Source: Bacteroidales bacterium
GTDB taxonomy: Bacteria; Bacteroidota; Bacteroidia; Bacteroidales; UBA932
Assembly: GCA_017938925.1 (NCBI GenBank)
Contig: JAGBAO010000008.1
Location: 62,001-126,000 of the forward strand
Direction of reading: 5' to 3'
DNA length: 64,000 nucleotides
The position numbers and the translations under genes are program-made. The notes under the pieces were generated by a model. The model did no database searches, was not told the origin of the DNA, and saw nothing but the letters and a program-made list of their open reading frames with translations. Position 1 is the first letter of the stretch, and each line of letters opens with the position of its first letter. Of this stretch, positions 43,080 through 52,642 are shown in pieces.

Positions 43080-43642
43080 GAAGGCTTCAATCCTTACCCA
43101 TATTCGAACATAGCCGCCTCGTAGGAGGTACAGCTCTTGCTCTGCAACTTGGACATCGCAAATCCATTGACCTGGATATGTTCGGCAACATAGACGCCTC
43201 TCCTGAAGAGGTTCTGGAGGCGTGTAAGGAGGCCGGGGAACTCGAAATATCAAAGACTTCCAAAAACATTAATATATATTGGGTAGATGGCATTAAGGTA
43301 GATTGCGTCAATTATCCCTACAAGTGGCTGGACGAATGTAGAATTCCTGACGGAATACGCCTTGCCTCAGTCCACGATATCGCGGCAATGAAGGTTTCTG
43401 CAATCATAAACAGGGGAACAAAAAAAGATTTTATCGATCTCCATTTTCTTATGAAAGAGATGTCTTTGAACAAGATTCTGGATCTTTATGACCAAAAATA
43501 TCCTGACGGTTCCCGATTCATCGCAATAAAGAGTCTCACATACTTTGAAGATGCGGAATCCGATCCCATGCCATATATGTTCAGTGACATAACTTGGGAG
43601 GAGATAAAAGTTTCCATTATCAATGAAGTCCGGAAGTTATAA
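43034..43642 (+). CDS. AbiEii-type nucleotidyltransferase toxin
   Basis: 202 residues. The nucleotidyltransferase motif GGTALALQLGHRKSIDLDMF (about residues 29-48) has the GG...D-x-D core of the AbiEii family, whose members transfer nucleotides to RNA (tRNA in some cases) and stop growth. LASVHDIAAMKVSAIINRGTKKDFIDL (given in part: HDIAAMKVSAIINRG, KDFIDLHFLM) is the conserved second segment. It forms a type IV-like toxin-antitoxin or phage-defence pair with the upstream gene. Confidence 0.88.
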   Translation: MLHLETIEPKTLELLRRLQSLPIFEHSRLVGGTALALQLGHRKSIDLDMFGNIDASPEEVLEACKEAGELEISKTSKNINIYWVDGIKVDCVNYPYKWLDECRIPDGIRLASVHDIAAMKVSAIINRGTKKDFIDLHFLMKEMSLNKILDLYDQKYPDGSRFIAIKSLTYFEDAESDPMPYMFSDITWEEIKVSIINEVRKL

Positions 43643-43672
43643 TCAACACAACGAATAAAAACAAACAAATAT

Positions 43673-44608
43673 ATGATGACAATTGAAAGCCCCGGTGCAT
43701 TCTGGAAGGATTATGAACTCATTGATTCCGGCAATTTCGAAAAGCTCGAAAGATTCGGCTCGTTCATTATGGCACGCCCTGAGCCTAAGGCGCTGTGGGA
43801 CAAGTCGTTGTCTGACGGAGAATGGAACAGGATGATCCACACCCGCTTCAAGACAGGAGCAGGATTCGGCAAGGCCGGCAAGGAGGACAGCGGCACATGG
43901 GAGCGCAGGAAGAAGATGGAAGACCAGTGGTATATCCGATACAAGGGTGCTCAGGAGGGTCTTGACTTTTCATTGAGACTCGGACTCACCTCATTCAAGC
44001 ATGTGGGTGTCTTCCCTGAGCAGTCATCAAACTGGGAATATATATACAGACAGACAAAGGCCCTCGTGGAGAAGGCGGAGGCCGAGGGCAAGCCGAAGCC
44101 TAAGGTGCTCAACCTCTTTGCATATACTGGTGCCGCATCGCTTGCGGCAAAGGCAGCCGGGGCAGATGTGACTCACCTTGACTCAGTGCGCCAGGTGGTG
44201 ACATGGGCGCGCGGCAACATGGAAGCGAGCCGTCTGGACAACATCAGATGGATCGTCGAGGATGCGCTGAAGTTTGCACGCAGGGAGGCCAAGAGGGGCA
44301 ACACCTACCAGGGAATCATCCTGGACCCTCCTGCATACGGCCACGGACCGGACGGAGAGAAATGGAAACTTGACGAATGCCTCAATGAAATGCTCCAGTG
44401 CGTGGCGGCAATCCTCGCCCCTCAGGACAGCTTCATGGTCCTTAACCTGTATTCAAACGGATATTCTGCGGTCCTTGGAGAGACCATAGTCAAGCAGGCA
44501 TTCTGCACCAAGACAGCATATAAATCCCTTGACTTCGGAGAACTTGTCCTTCGCGACTCCTATGGCAAGAACCTCCCTCTGAGCGTCTTCGTCAGACTGG
44601 CCAGATAG
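43673..44608 (+). CDS. Class I SAM-dependent methyltransferase, RlmI-like
   Basis: 311 residues (the second Met, 43676, is an equal start). KVLNLFAYTGAASLAAKAAG (about residues 143-162) is SAM motif I; THLDSVRQVVTWARGNME follows; IILDPPAYGHGPDGEKW (about 219) is the DPPxxG motif of rRNA cytosine-C5 methyltransferases of the RlmI group. It lacks the N-terminal PUA domain of RlmI, so the target is uncertain. It ends in a perfect bidirectional hairpin. Confidence 0.87.
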   Translation: MMTIESPGAFWKDYELIDSGNFEKLERFGSFIMARPEPKALWDKSLSDGEWNRMIHTRFKTGAGFGKAGKEDSGTWERRKKMEDQWYIRYKGAQEGLDFSLRLGLTSFKHVGVFPEQSSNWEYIYRQTKALVEKAEAEGKPKPKVLNLFAYTGAASLAAKAAGADVTHLDSVRQVVTWARGNMEASRLDNIRWIVEDALKFARREAKRGNTYQGIILDPPAYGHGPDGEKWKLDECLNEMLQCVAAILAPQDSFMVLNLYSNGYSAVLGETIVKQAFCTKTAYKSLDFGELVLRDSYGKNLPLSVFVRLAR

Positions 44609-44637
44609 GCTCCGCAAAACCTGCCCGAAAAGCAATA

Positions 44638-44672
44638 AGACCTGCGTCAGATGGCGCAGGTCTTATTATATA
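44638..44672. terminator. Bidirectional terminator
   Basis: AATAAGACCTGCG and CGCAGGTCTTATT form a 13-bp perfect stem with a short loop, between the converging methyltransferase and DUF2723 genes, A-rich on one side and T-rich on the other. Confidence 0.92.
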
Positions 44673-44692
44673 TAACATTGTCTGTCAGGTTA

Positions 44693-47600
44693 TTAGCTGG
44701 CTGATTCTTCCTCCACACCAAGCAGTGAGTTGAACCTGTCGCGGATCTCGGCCGCATACTCCTTGTCACCGAAGTGGTCAGCAAGGTCTGCAATATATGA
44801 AATGCAGTTGTAGCAGGCATCGAACTCCCTCTTCGCATCGTCATAATTCATCAGGAAGAACTCTGTCGAGACGAAAAGCTCGTCAGTGAATCTCTTTGAG
44901 AGTTCGAGAGCCTTTTCCGCCGCTCCAGCCTTGTAATATGTCTCGATCATGTCGATGACCATATACTCGTTCGAGAAACCGAGATATGTGATGTCAAGCG
45001 GGAAGTTCTCGACCGGAACACACTCCTGACACATGTCGAGCATCTCCACGGCACGCTCCTTATCCCCTATCTTGAGCATCTCCTTGGCCACGTTCACGAA
45101 GAGGTTTCTCTGCGAGAGAACGCCGCAGAAGGTGTAGAAGTTCTGATAGTCAACGAAATAGTCCTTACGCTTGAGGGCATCCCAGCTATAGACGTTCTTC
45201 ATCTTGTAATAGAGGTCCTCCGGGTCAGCAAAGCCTATATCCGTACTCTTGGTCTTGTTCTTTACAGGCACGAACTTGTACGAGAATCCCTCATACATCA
45301 GATATTCCTTTATTCCCACATTGATGTCGCCACCCATGCTCAGAAGGTTGATAGGACGGTCCCACTGGTAGTTGGAAAGAAGGTCGAGCATGAAGAGCTC
45401 CGGCTTGGTGAGATAGTCCTTGTTCTTCGGAATGGTCAGGACGATCTCGTCCGGAATCATGTCAGCATATTTCTCATCCAGGATTCCGTATTTCAGGACA
45501 TTTTCCTTGTTCACCGGAACGATGAACTTTCTCGACATTATATAGTCCACAGTCTTTCCGCTCTGCAGCGGCAGCTTCGCCTTAGGGTGCTTGAAGATGT
45601 TCATCACATCGGAAAGATAGAGGGCGGTGTCGCGCGTGTCATATATATATATGAACTCGTTGGTGCCGTAGAGATACTGGCGCGGACCTACGGTGAGGTC
45701 AAGCGGAGTCGACTCGTTCACGGCATACTTCATCTGGTCGATGTGCCAGTCTGTTCCAAGGAGCGAAGTGTTGGCGATACGCACGTCAGGACGCACATTC
45801 TCCACCTCCTGGGCATACCAGAGAGGGAAGGTGTCGTTGTCGCCATGGGTCACGAGGATTCCGTTCGGGCCGACTGAGTTGAGATAGTTCTTGGCCATTT
45901 CCACTGCCGTGTATCGGTTGCTGCGGTCGTGGTCGTCCCAGTTCTCGGCAGCCATCAGGGCCGGCACTCCGAGGAAGAGGACGGTGATCACTGACGGAAT
46001 GACAGGAGCATTCTCGCTGGATCGGGTCTTTCTGCAGAGCCATGAATATACAGCAGCAACGGCAAGACCGATCCATACGGAGAAGAAATAGAACGAACCG
46101 GCATATGCATAATCACGCTCACGCACCTGATACGGCGGCTGGTTCAGGTATATCACGATGGCGATACCTGTCATGAAGAACATCAGGAAATTCAGCCAGC
46201 TTCCCCTCTTGTCGCGTGCAAACTGGAAGAACAGACCGATGAGGCCGAGGAGCAGAGGAAGCATATAGTAATGGTTCTTGCCCTTGTTGTTCTTCAGATA
46301 GTCCGGAGCGTCTGACTGGTCGCCGAGACGGTAGTCGATGAGAGGAATTCCGCACTCCCAGTTTCCGGCAAACCTGTCACCTGGAGTCGGGCTGTGGATG
46401 TCATTCTGGCGTCCTGCGAAGTTCCACATGAAATATCTCCAGTACATCCAGTTCATCTGGTAGTCGAAGAAGAAGGCCAGGTTCTGGAAGAACGTCGGCT
46501 TCTTATGCTCGGCACCTGCGACTCTCCTGCCGCCGTCCTTGCCCATATAGGCTTTGTAGAAGTTGATATATTTCTGGTCCGAGCCGTTCCACATGCGTGG
46601 GAAAAGCATCTTTCCGGAAGCGTCATACTTTATCTCGCCCGGGCCCTCTGCCTTGATGTACTTGTCTCCCATAGGAGCCCAGTATGTAGTCGCCTCAACT
46701 TCATACGGAGCATCGAAATACTGTCCATAGATCAGAGGATTGCTGCCATACTGCTCGCGTCCAAGATAGCGGACAAGGGTGAACGGATTGTCAGGCTGAT
46801 ACTCGTTGGTCGGGGTCTTTGCAGCTGAGCGGATTACCACGATGCTGAACAGCGAGAAGCCGATCACTATGACAGTGAAGCAGAGCAGGACAGTATTTGC
46901 GAACACCTTTCCCCGCTTCATGGTGCGGAAAAGTCCCCAGAAGCATACGCCCAGAAGAGCCGCCATGAAGAAGACCGCACCGCTGTTGAACGGAAGTCCG
47001 AGGGTGTTCACGAAGAAGAGGTCGAAGTATGCCGCGATCTTAGGCAGGTAAGGGATTATACCGAAGAGGATCACAGCCAGAATCACCACGGAAATCGCGA
47101 ATATCTTGATGTATTCCTTCATGCTGTAGTGTCCGTTCTCCCTCTGCTTGTAGTAGAACATGAACACCAGGGCCGGAATTGCCAGGAGGTTAAGGAGGTG
47201 GATTCCGATCGAAAGTCCCATCAGAAAGCTGATCAGGACTATCCATCTGTTGGCATATGGAGTGTCCGCCTGGTCATACCACTTGGTCATGCACCAGAAC
47301 ACAAGGGCGGTCACAAGCGAGGACATGGCATATACCTCACCCTCCACAGCAGAGAACCAGAATGTGTCGCTGAAGCAGTATGCAAGGGCGCCGACAGCAC
47401 CTGAGCCGAATATGGCGATCGCAGTTCCCAGACCATATGTGCCGTCCTCGGAAGGCTTGAAGAGCCTCTTGGCAAAGAAGACCACGGTCAGATACAGGAA
47501 CATGATGGTCAGGGCAGAGCAGATGGCACTGAGCGCATTGACCGCCACCGCAGCATGCATGTTGTCGGTGAACATCGTGAAGAACCTCGCAAAGAGCTGG

Positions 47601-47776
47601 AAAACAGGGTTTCCAGGAGGATGTCCGACCTCAAGTTTATATGACGATGCAATGAACTCTCCGCAGTCCCAGAAGGAAGCGGTCGGTTCGATGGTGAGGA
47701 GATAGGTGACCGCAGATATCACGAAGACGACAGCAGCAGCCAGCCTGTTCCACAAAGAGAATTTCTTGTTGTCCAT
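44693..47776 (-). CDS. DUF2723 membrane protein (putative GT-C-like glycosyltransferase)
   Basis: 1027 residues. The N-terminal 550 residues contain about 12 membrane segments and the DUF2723 start TASFWDCGEFIASSYKLEVG (about residues 32-51), with the acidic Asp-Cys-Gly-Glu loop expected of GT-C transferases using lipid-linked sugars, then GHPPGNPVFQLFARF. The C-terminal 450 residues are soluble with TPR-like helices at the end. Related eukaryotic TMEM260 proteins mannosylate protein; by analogy a role in the Bacteroidota O-glycosylation of exported proteins is possible but not shown. Confidence 0.85.
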   Translation of the reverse strand: MDNKKFSLWNRLAAAVVFVISAVTYLLTIEPTASFWDCGEFIASSYKLEVGHPPGNPVFQLFARFFTMFTDNMHAAVAVNALSAICSALTIMFLYLTVVFFAKRLFKPSEDGTYGLGTAIAIFGSGAVGALAYCFSDTFWFSAVEGEVYAMSSLVTALVFWCMTKWYDQADTPYANRWIVLISFLMGLSIGIHLLNLLAIPALVFMFYYKQRENGHYSMKEYIKIFAISVVILAVILFGIIPYLPKIAAYFDLFFVNTLGLPFNSGAVFFMAALLGVCFWGLFRTMKRGKVFANTVLLCFTVIVIGFSLFSIVVIRSAAKTPTNEYQPDNPFTLVRYLGREQYGSNPLIYGQYFDAPYEVEATTYWAPMGDKYIKAEGPGEIKYDASGKMLFPRMWNGSDQKYINFYKAYMGKDGGRRVAGAEHKKPTFFQNLAFFFDYQMNWMYWRYFMWNFAGRQNDIHSPTPGDRFAGNWECGIPLIDYRLGDQSDAPDYLKNNKGKNHYYMLPLLLGLIGLFFQFARDKRGSWLNFLMFFMTGIAIVIYLNQPPYQVRERDYAYAGSFYFFSVWIGLAVAAVYSWLCRKTRSSENAPVIPSVITVLFLGVPALMAAENWDDHDRSNRYTAVEMAKNYLNSVGPNGILVTHGDNDTFPLWYAQEVENVRPDVRIANTSLLGTDWHIDQMKYAVNESTPLDLTVGPRQYLYGTNEFIYIYDTRDTALYLSDVMNIFKHPKAKLPLQSGKTVDYIMSRKFIVPVNKENVLKYGILDEKYADMIPDEIVLTIPKNKDYLTKPELFMLDLLSNYQWDRPINLLSMGGDINVGIKEYLMYEGFSYKFVPVKNKTKSTDIGFADPEDLYYKMKNVYSWDALKRKDYFVDYQNFYTFCGVLSQRNLFVNVAKEMLKIGDKERAVEMLDMCQECVPVENFPLDITYLGFSNEYMVIDMIETYYKAGAAEKALELSKRFTDELFVSTEFFLMNYDDAKREFDACYNCISYIADLADHFGDKEYAAEIRDRFNSLLGVEEESAS

Positions 47777-47825
47777 TATATCTTATATATTTATTTCAGC
47801 AAAATCGAAACTATACATAAACTGA

Positions 47826-47854
47826 CAAATATACGACGATATTCGCTATATTTG
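47826..47854. promoter_or_regulatory. Divergent promoter boxes for DUF2723 and SUI1 genes
   Basis: Minus-strand TATATTTG at 47833-47826 faces DUF2723; plus-strand TATATTTG at 47847-47854 faces the SUI1 gene. They are 13 bp apart. Confidence 0.7.
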
Positions 47855-47895
47855 CAAAATAAATTGACGTTCACGTTTATAGTACATTTTACACA

Positions 47896-48240
47896 ATGGC
47901 AGATAACGACTGGAAAAAACGCCTCGGCGTCGTATTCTCAACCAATCCCGACTTCGTATATGAGGAAGAAGCGGCCGACGAGCCTGCAACAATCGAGCCG
48001 TCAAAGCAGAATCTTATAGTAAGCATCGACCGCAAGGGACGCGGCGGCAAGCAGGTGACCCTGGTGACCGGCTTCATCGGCACATCCGACGACCTTTCCG
48101 AACTCGGACGCACCTTGAAAGTCAAGTGCGGAGTGGGTGGCAGCGCCAAGGACGGAGAGATAACAATCCAGGGAGATTTCAGGGACAGGGTCGTGGCTCT
48201 GCTGAAGGACATGGGATATAAGGCAAAGAGAGGAAACTGA
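47896..48240 (+). CDS. SUI1/eIF1-like translation factor (YciH family)
   Basis: 114 residues. The SUI1 core is IDRKGRGGKQVTLVTGF (about residues 45-61), LKVKCGVGGSAKDGEI and IQGDFRDRV (about 92-100). Bacterial members affect start-codon fidelity or stress translation. The N-terminal 35 residues are acidic and variable. It is followed 1 bp later by the DUF4271 gene. Confidence 0.93.
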   Translation: MADNDWKKRLGVVFSTNPDFVYEEEAADEPATIEPSKQNLIVSIDRKGRGGKQVTLVTGFIGTSDDLSELGRTLKVKCGVGGSAKDGEITIQGDFRDRVVALLKDMGYKAKRGN

Positions 48241-48241
48241 T

Positions 48242-48859
48242 ATGTTCAACACACTGGCACTCATATCCGTATTCGTCGTCATTCTTTCGCTCAAGGCACT
48301 GGTGAGTGTCTTTCCATCTGCCGTCGCATCAGTAATCAGATGGAAGGAGAACATGAACATGGAATCCAGCGTAAAACTCTCTCGTGACAGGGATATATGT
48401 TCCGTTGCGATGGTGCTTCCTTTCTGCCTGTGCACGTTCCGGTTCCGTTTATACGACCCGTCCTTCATATCATCTATGCCAGATGGAGGACGTATCTGGG
48501 CAATCATCGGAATCTTCATCTTTTATGTGGCCACCCGTGACCTTGCCAGAAGGCTGTCCCGTCCCCACAGAATGCAGCAGAAGATCTGGGAGGCAGCCAA
48601 CAAGTCAGCCAATACGTTCTTCATTATACTGACACTTGCGCTGCTGGCCTTTGGAAGCATCGCATCTTTTGCCGGCATGTCAAATGAAGCGATCAGGCAG
48701 GCTCTGATCTGGCTATCTTCCTTAATATATGGACTTTATCTTATAAGAAAATTGCAAATTTTTACTTCTTCCTCTTCTATTTTCGCAGGTTTTTTGTACC
48801 TTTGCGCCCTCGAAATTCTACCCACCGGAATTCTGGTGGTTTCGGATGTGATATTTTAG
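48242..48859 (+). CDS. DUF4271-type membrane protein
   Basis: 205 residues with about five membrane segments (first at 3-20, last at 180-203), and a short basic region RDLARRLSRPHRMQQK in the middle. Its position directly before a uroporphyrinogen-III synthase gene is typical of DUF4271 in Bacteroidota. Function unknown. Its 3' end contains a -7 box (48797-48804) that may drive hemD. Confidence 0.75.
   Translation: MFNTLALISVFVVILSLKALVSVFPSAVASVIRWKENMNMESSVKLSRDRDICSVAMVLPFCLCTFRFRLYDPSFISSMPDGGRIWAIIGIFIFYVATRDLARRLSRPHRMQQKIWEAANKSANTFFIILTLALLAFGSIASFAGMSNEAIRQALIWLSSLIYGLYLIRKLQIFTSSSSIFAGFLYLCALEILPTGILVVSDVIF
48797..48804 (+). promoter_or_regulatory. -7 box inside the DUF4271 gene, for hemD-rnpA-yidD
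   Basis: TACCTTTG followed by CGCC, within the last codons of DUF4271 and 84 bp before the hemD ATG. Confidence 0.5.
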
Positions 48860-48887
48860 AGGATCGGGAGCATTAAGAAGACAGAGA

Positions 48888-49628
48888 ATGAGCGTAAAGA
48901 AAATACTGATTTCACAGCAGCAGCCGAAGACGGCTTCGCCTTATACCAGCATTGCAGAAAAATATGGAGTCGAGTTCGACTTCAAGCCTTTCTTTAAGAT
49001 GGAACCCCTGACATCCAGAGAGTTCCGTGCACAAAGAATCAATATTCTTGACCACACGGCAATAGTGTTTTCTGCACGCACAACCATCGACGCATTCTTC
49101 CAGCTTTGCGAAGAACTCCGTGTCAAGGTCCCCGAAACAATGAAATATTTCTGTACAACTGAAGCGGTTGCCAACTACCTTCAGAAGCATATCGTGTACA
49201 GGAAAAGGAAGATTTTCTTCGGAGACGGAACTCCGGCTTCCATCATCAGCCTCATCGGAACCAAGCACAAAGGAGAGAAGTTCCTTATCGCGACTGCCGA
49301 ATCTTCAAGCAAGGATGCTGTCACCAAGATGTTCGAGACCCAGAACTTCAGTTTTGAGACCGCTGTCTTCGTGAAGCCTGTTGCCCAGGACATCAAGGAT
49401 GTGGATCTTCATTCATACGACCTCATCGTGCTTTTCAACCCTGCAGATGTAAAATCCCTCTATGAGAACCATCCTGAATTCACTCAGGGTGACATCAAAT
49501 TCGTATCATACGGAAAGTCCATTGTCAAAGCAATGGAGGACGCCGGGCTGTCGATCGAGATCTCAGCACCGACAGTAGAGGCACCGTCTGTTGCGAAGGC
49601 TCTGGAAATCTACCTGTCAAAGAACTGA
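48888..49628 (+). CDS. hemD: Uroporphyrinogen-III synthase
   Basis: 246 residues. HemD closes hydroxymethylbilane into uroporphyrinogen III in haem synthesis. It has the two-lobe pattern of the family: KKILISQQQPKTASPY at the start, INILDHTAIVFSARTTIDAFF (given in part: AIVFSARTTIDAFF, about residue 58), FCTTEAVANYL, and DLIVLFNPADVKSLYE in lobe two. The sequence is divergent, as is normal for HemD. No other haem genes are nearby; it sits in the conserved DUF4271-hemD-rnpA-yidD cluster. Confidence 0.88.
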   Translation: MSVKKILISQQQPKTASPYTSIAEKYGVEFDFKPFFKMEPLTSREFRAQRINILDHTAIVFSARTTIDAFFQLCEELRVKVPETMKYFCTTEAVANYLQKHIVYRKRKIFFGDGTPASIISLIGTKHKGEKFLIATAESSSKDAVTKMFETQNFSFETAVFVKPVAQDIKDVDLHSYDLIVLFNPADVKSLYENHPEFTQGDIKFVSYGKSIVKAMEDAGLSIEISAPTVEAPSVAKALEIYLSKN

Positions 49629-49629
49629 G

Positions 49630-50034
49630 GTGGAGGCAACGGCACCCAATACTCTTCCTAAGAAAGAAAGATTGTGCGGCAAGACCAGCATCGGAAAGCT
49701 TCTTGCCAAGGGAAAGCACGGGAATGTACCCGGGCTGAGGTTTGTCTATCTGCCTGACAACGGCACGGATACAGACAGAATCATGGTGTCTGTACCGAAA
49801 AAGATGTTCAAGAGAGCTGTCAAACGTAATCTTCTGAAAAGACGAATCCGCGAAAGCTGGCGCAAGCAGAAGCACGGACTTGCACTGAATGGAGGCACAG
49901 ACATTCTGTTCATCTACCCTTCAAAGGAGATACAGAGTTATGAGCAGATCTATTCCTGCGTGGGACAGATAATCGAAAAACTCAACAAGGCACAATCCAA
50001 AAGCGTAGAGCAAGATGAAACCGTGGTTGAATAA
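49630..50034 (+). CDS. rnpA: Ribonuclease P protein component
   Basis: 134 residues from a GTG at 49630, one base after the hemD stop; an ATG at 49591 lies inside hemD and would add 13 residues foreign to the family. RnpA helps the RNase P RNA mature tRNA 5' ends. The signature [18 protein letters not shown] (about residues 58-75) is the RNA-binding RNR motif, and [20 protein letters not shown] are typical strands. It overlaps yidD by 20 bp. The usual rpmH partner is not here. Confidence 0.94.
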   Translation: MEATAPNTLPKKERLCGKTSIGKLLAKGKHGNVPGLRFVYLPDNGTDTDRIMVSVPKKMFKRAVKRNLLKRRIRESWRKQKHGLALNGGTDILFIYPSKEIQSYEQIYSCVGQIIEKLNKAQSKSVEQDETVVE

Positions 50035-50269
50035 GACACTCCTCATTGCAAGAAAGATTGCTGTCTTTCCGTTCGTGTTTCTTATCCGATTTTATCAGGT
50101 GTGCATTTCTCCCCTGAAACCACCTGCCTGCAGATTTACTCCGACCTGTTCCCAGTATGCTCTCGAAGCCTTCCGCAAACATGGTCCATTCAAAGGATTT
50201 TATCTCAGTCTGAGACGGATTCTACGTTGTCATCCTTGGGGAGGCAGTGGATACGACCCTGTCCCGTAG
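50015..50269 (+). CDS. yidD: Membrane protein insertion efficiency factor YidD
   Basis: 84 residues. The family core [20 protein letters not shown] (residues 24-43), [18 protein letters not shown] and [12 protein letters not shown] is complete with its conserved Cys residues. YidD supports YidC-dependent insertion at the inner membrane. rnpA-yidD is a widely conserved pair. Confidence 0.96.
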   Translation: MKPWLNKTLLIARKIAVFPFVFLIRFYQVCISPLKPPACRFTPTCSQYALEAFRKHGPFKGFYLSLRRILRCHPWGGSGYDPVP

Positions 50270-50719
50270 GTATCAAAAACAACGCACCAAACAACACCAA
50301 ACAGGTAAAACAACAAATAAAACAACATAACCTACAACTACGTGAAACAGAAAGATGACGATATTTGCCTTCGGTTAAGAATCTTATTCGTCTCTTTCTG
50401 CGAATCCATTTCTTACAAAGAAAAATGTGTGCAATTCCTTATTTCGGGATTCGCAAGAAAGTATATAAAAAAGGGAAGCCGTGACGGTTTCCCTTTTTTA
50501 TATTCATATCCTAGTCTGGGAAGAAAGCCGCTTCACTCAACTCCCTGAAACCCAGCAGATTACATGTATGTCCTGCCGTCTTTGGAAGGCAGGACATACG
50601 GTTAATATATTATCTTCCAACTAGTTAGGTGCCGCATAAATTTCGAGGTGCCGGCCAAAGGCCGAAAAGATTGCCCCCTGACAGGGGGCCAGGGGGTTAG
50701 GATGATGGCTGTTTTGAAA
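50270..50719. other. Non-coding gap with three hairpins
   Basis: No plausible gene. It starts with an A/C-rich stretch (repeated ACAACA/AACACC), then holds a bidirectional terminator (50468-50499), a perfect 11-bp stem TATGTCCTGCC/GGCAGGACATA (about 50565-50598), GGCC-AAA-GGCC and CCCCCTG/CAGGGGG hairpins (about 50648-50695), and the left arm of a palindrome shared with the lepA 3' end. Confidence 0.7.
50468..50499. terminator. Bidirectional terminator after yidD
   Basis: AAAAAAGGGAA and TTCCCTTTTTT with an inner CCGT/ACGG stem: a perfect-ended hairpin flanked by A and T runs, about 200 bp after yidD. Confidence 0.85.
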
Positions 50720-50743
50720 TTAATCCAATTTCAAAACAGCCAT
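50705..50743. repeat. Perfect 17-bp palindrome across the lepA stop codon
   Basis: ATGGCTGTTTTGAAATT and AATTTCAAAACAGCCAT flank a 5-bp centre. The right arm encodes the last LepA residues (Met-Ala-Val-Leu-Lys-Leu); the left arm is after the stop. It may stabilise or end the lepA mRNA. Confidence 0.85.
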
Positions 50744-52507
50744 GAAGGCACTCTGCGGCACCTCAACAGTACCGATCTGCCTCATGCGCTTCTTTCCCTG
50801 CTTCTGCTTCTCCAGGAGCTTCCTCTTTCGCGAGATATCACCACCATAACACTTGGCGGTAACATCCTTACGGACAGCTTTCACGGTCTCACGAGCAATG
50901 ATCTTTGCACCTACAGCTGCCTGAATGGCTATGTCGAACTGCTGACGCGGAATGAGTTCCTTGAGTTTCTCACACATCTTGCGACCGAAATCATAGGCGT
51001 GATCCGCATGTATGAGCGACGACAAGGCATCCGCAGGATCTCCGTTCAGAAGGATGTCCAGTTTCACGAGCTTGGCCTCCTTGAATCCGATCACATGATA
51101 GTCGAACGAAGCATATCCCTTGGAAATGGACTTGAGCTTATCGTAAAAATCGAAGACGATCTCGGACAAAGGCATTTCATAAGTCAGCTCCAGACGGTCG
51201 GCTGTGAGATAATGCTGATTGATCAGCACTCCCCTCTTGTCCAGACAGAGCTTCATGATAGGCCCGTAGTAGTCGGAACGCGAGATGACCTGAGCACGGA
51301 TATATGGCTCCTCGATCCTGTCTATGAGGGTCGGGGCAGGAAGCCCGGAAGGATTGTGCACGTCCAGGCACTCTCCCTGGGTCGTATAAACCTTATATGA
51401 AACGTTTGGAACCGTCGTGATGACGTCCATATTGAATTCTCTGAAAAGACGCTCCTGAACGATCTCCAGGTGCAGAAGTCCGAGGAAACCGCAACGGAAA
51501 CCGAATCCGAGGGCAAGAGATGACTCCGGCTCGAAGACGAAGGATGCGTCATTGAGCTGGAATTTCTCAAGGGAGGCCCTGAGTTCCTCATACTGGTCGG
51601 TCTCAACAGGATACATTCCTGCGAAGACCATCGGCTTGACCTCCTCGAAACCGGCAATAGCCTCAGTACATGGACGGCTCACATGAGTGATCGTATCACC
51701 GACCTTCACCTCGACAGCCGACTTGATTCCGGAAATGATATATCCCACACTTCCGCACGGAATCTCCTTGCGAGGATGCATCTTCATCTTCAGCACACCG
51801 ATTTCGTCGGCATCATATTCCTTGCCTGTACTTACGAACTTGACCTTGTCACCCGGCTTAATCGATCCGTTCACGACCTTGAAATATGCGATGATTCCCC
51901 TGAATGAGTTGAAGACAGAGTCGAAGATAAGGGCCTGGAGCGGAGCATCCGGATCTCCGGACGGTGCAGGAATCCTCTCCACGATTGCATCAAGAACCTC
52001 CTTGACACCCTCACCTGTCTTTCCTGACGCCAGAAGGATCTCCTCAGGCTTGCAACCCAGAAGGTCAACCACCTGGTCGGTCACCACATCCACCATGGCA
52101 GACTCCACATCAATCTTGTTGAGCACAGGGATGATCTCCAGATCGTGCTCTATCGCGAGATAAAGGTTGGAGATGGTCTGTGCCTGGATTCCCTGGGTGG
52201 CATCCACGACAAGAAGGGCTCCTTCGCAGGAAGCGATGGCACGCGACACCTCATAGGAGAAATCGACGTGACCCGGAGTGTCGATCAGGTTGAGAGTGTA
52301 GGTCTCTCCTTTATATATATAGTCCATCTGTATCGCATGGCTCTTGATGGTGATTCCCTTCTCCTTCTCAAGATCCATGGAGTCCAGGACCTGGTTCTCC
52401 ATGTCGCGTGCCGCGAGGGTATTCGTCACCTCGAGCATTCTGTCCGCCAGAGTGCTCTTGCCATGGTCGATATGCGCAATGATGCAAAAGTTTCTTGTCT
52501 TCTTCAT
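50720..52507 (-). CDS. lepA: Elongation factor 4
   Basis: 595 residues from ATG 52507 ([19 protein letters not shown]); the frame extends to 52543. LepA is a ribosomal GTPase that promotes back-translocation or assists initiation under stress. G1 AHIDHGKST (residues 9-17), switch region [12 protein letters not shown]3 [11 protein letters not shown] (about 75), G4 NKID (about 130) and the LepA-specific C-terminus with [20 protein letters not shown] (about 555-574) are intact. A TATCTTTG box lies at about 52539-52532 (minus). Confidence 0.97.
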   Translation of the reverse strand: MKKTRNFCIIAHIDHGKSTLADRMLEVTNTLAARDMENQVLDSMDLEKEKGITIKSHAIQMDYIYKGETYTLNLIDTPGHVDFSYEVSRAIASCEGALLVVDATQGIQAQTISNLYLAIEHDLEIIPVLNKIDVESAMVDVVTDQVVDLLGCKPEEILLASGKTGEGVKEVLDAIVERIPAPSGDPDAPLQALIFDSVFNSFRGIIAYFKVVNGSIKPGDKVKFVSTGKEYDADEIGVLKMKMHPRKEIPCGSVGYIISGIKSAVEVKVGDTITHVSRPCTEAIAGFEEVKPMVFAGMYPVETDQYEELRASLEKFQLNDASFVFEPESSLALGFGFRCGFLGLLHLEIVQERLFREFNMDVITTVPNVSYKVYTTQGECLDVHNPSGLPAPTLIDRIEEPYIRAQVISRSDYYGPIMKLCLDKRGVLINQHYLTADRLELTYEMPLSEIVFDFYDKLKSISKGYASFDYHVIGFKEAKLVKLDILLNGDPADALSSLIHADHAYDFGRKMCEKLKELIPRQQFDIAIQAAVGAKIIARETVKAVRKDVTAKCYGGDISRKRKLLEKQKQGKKRMRQIGTVEVPQSAFMAVLKLD

Positions 52508-52642
52508 TTTCAATCTCGTGAATAACATGCAAAGATAATTCAAATCGTTGAATTTTTGCTATTTTTGTGTGAACGACTATCTGTCAGGGTTAAACCTTAA
52601 CGGGCAGAGAGTGTCAAAACGTTCGCCAATCTGAATATTCGC

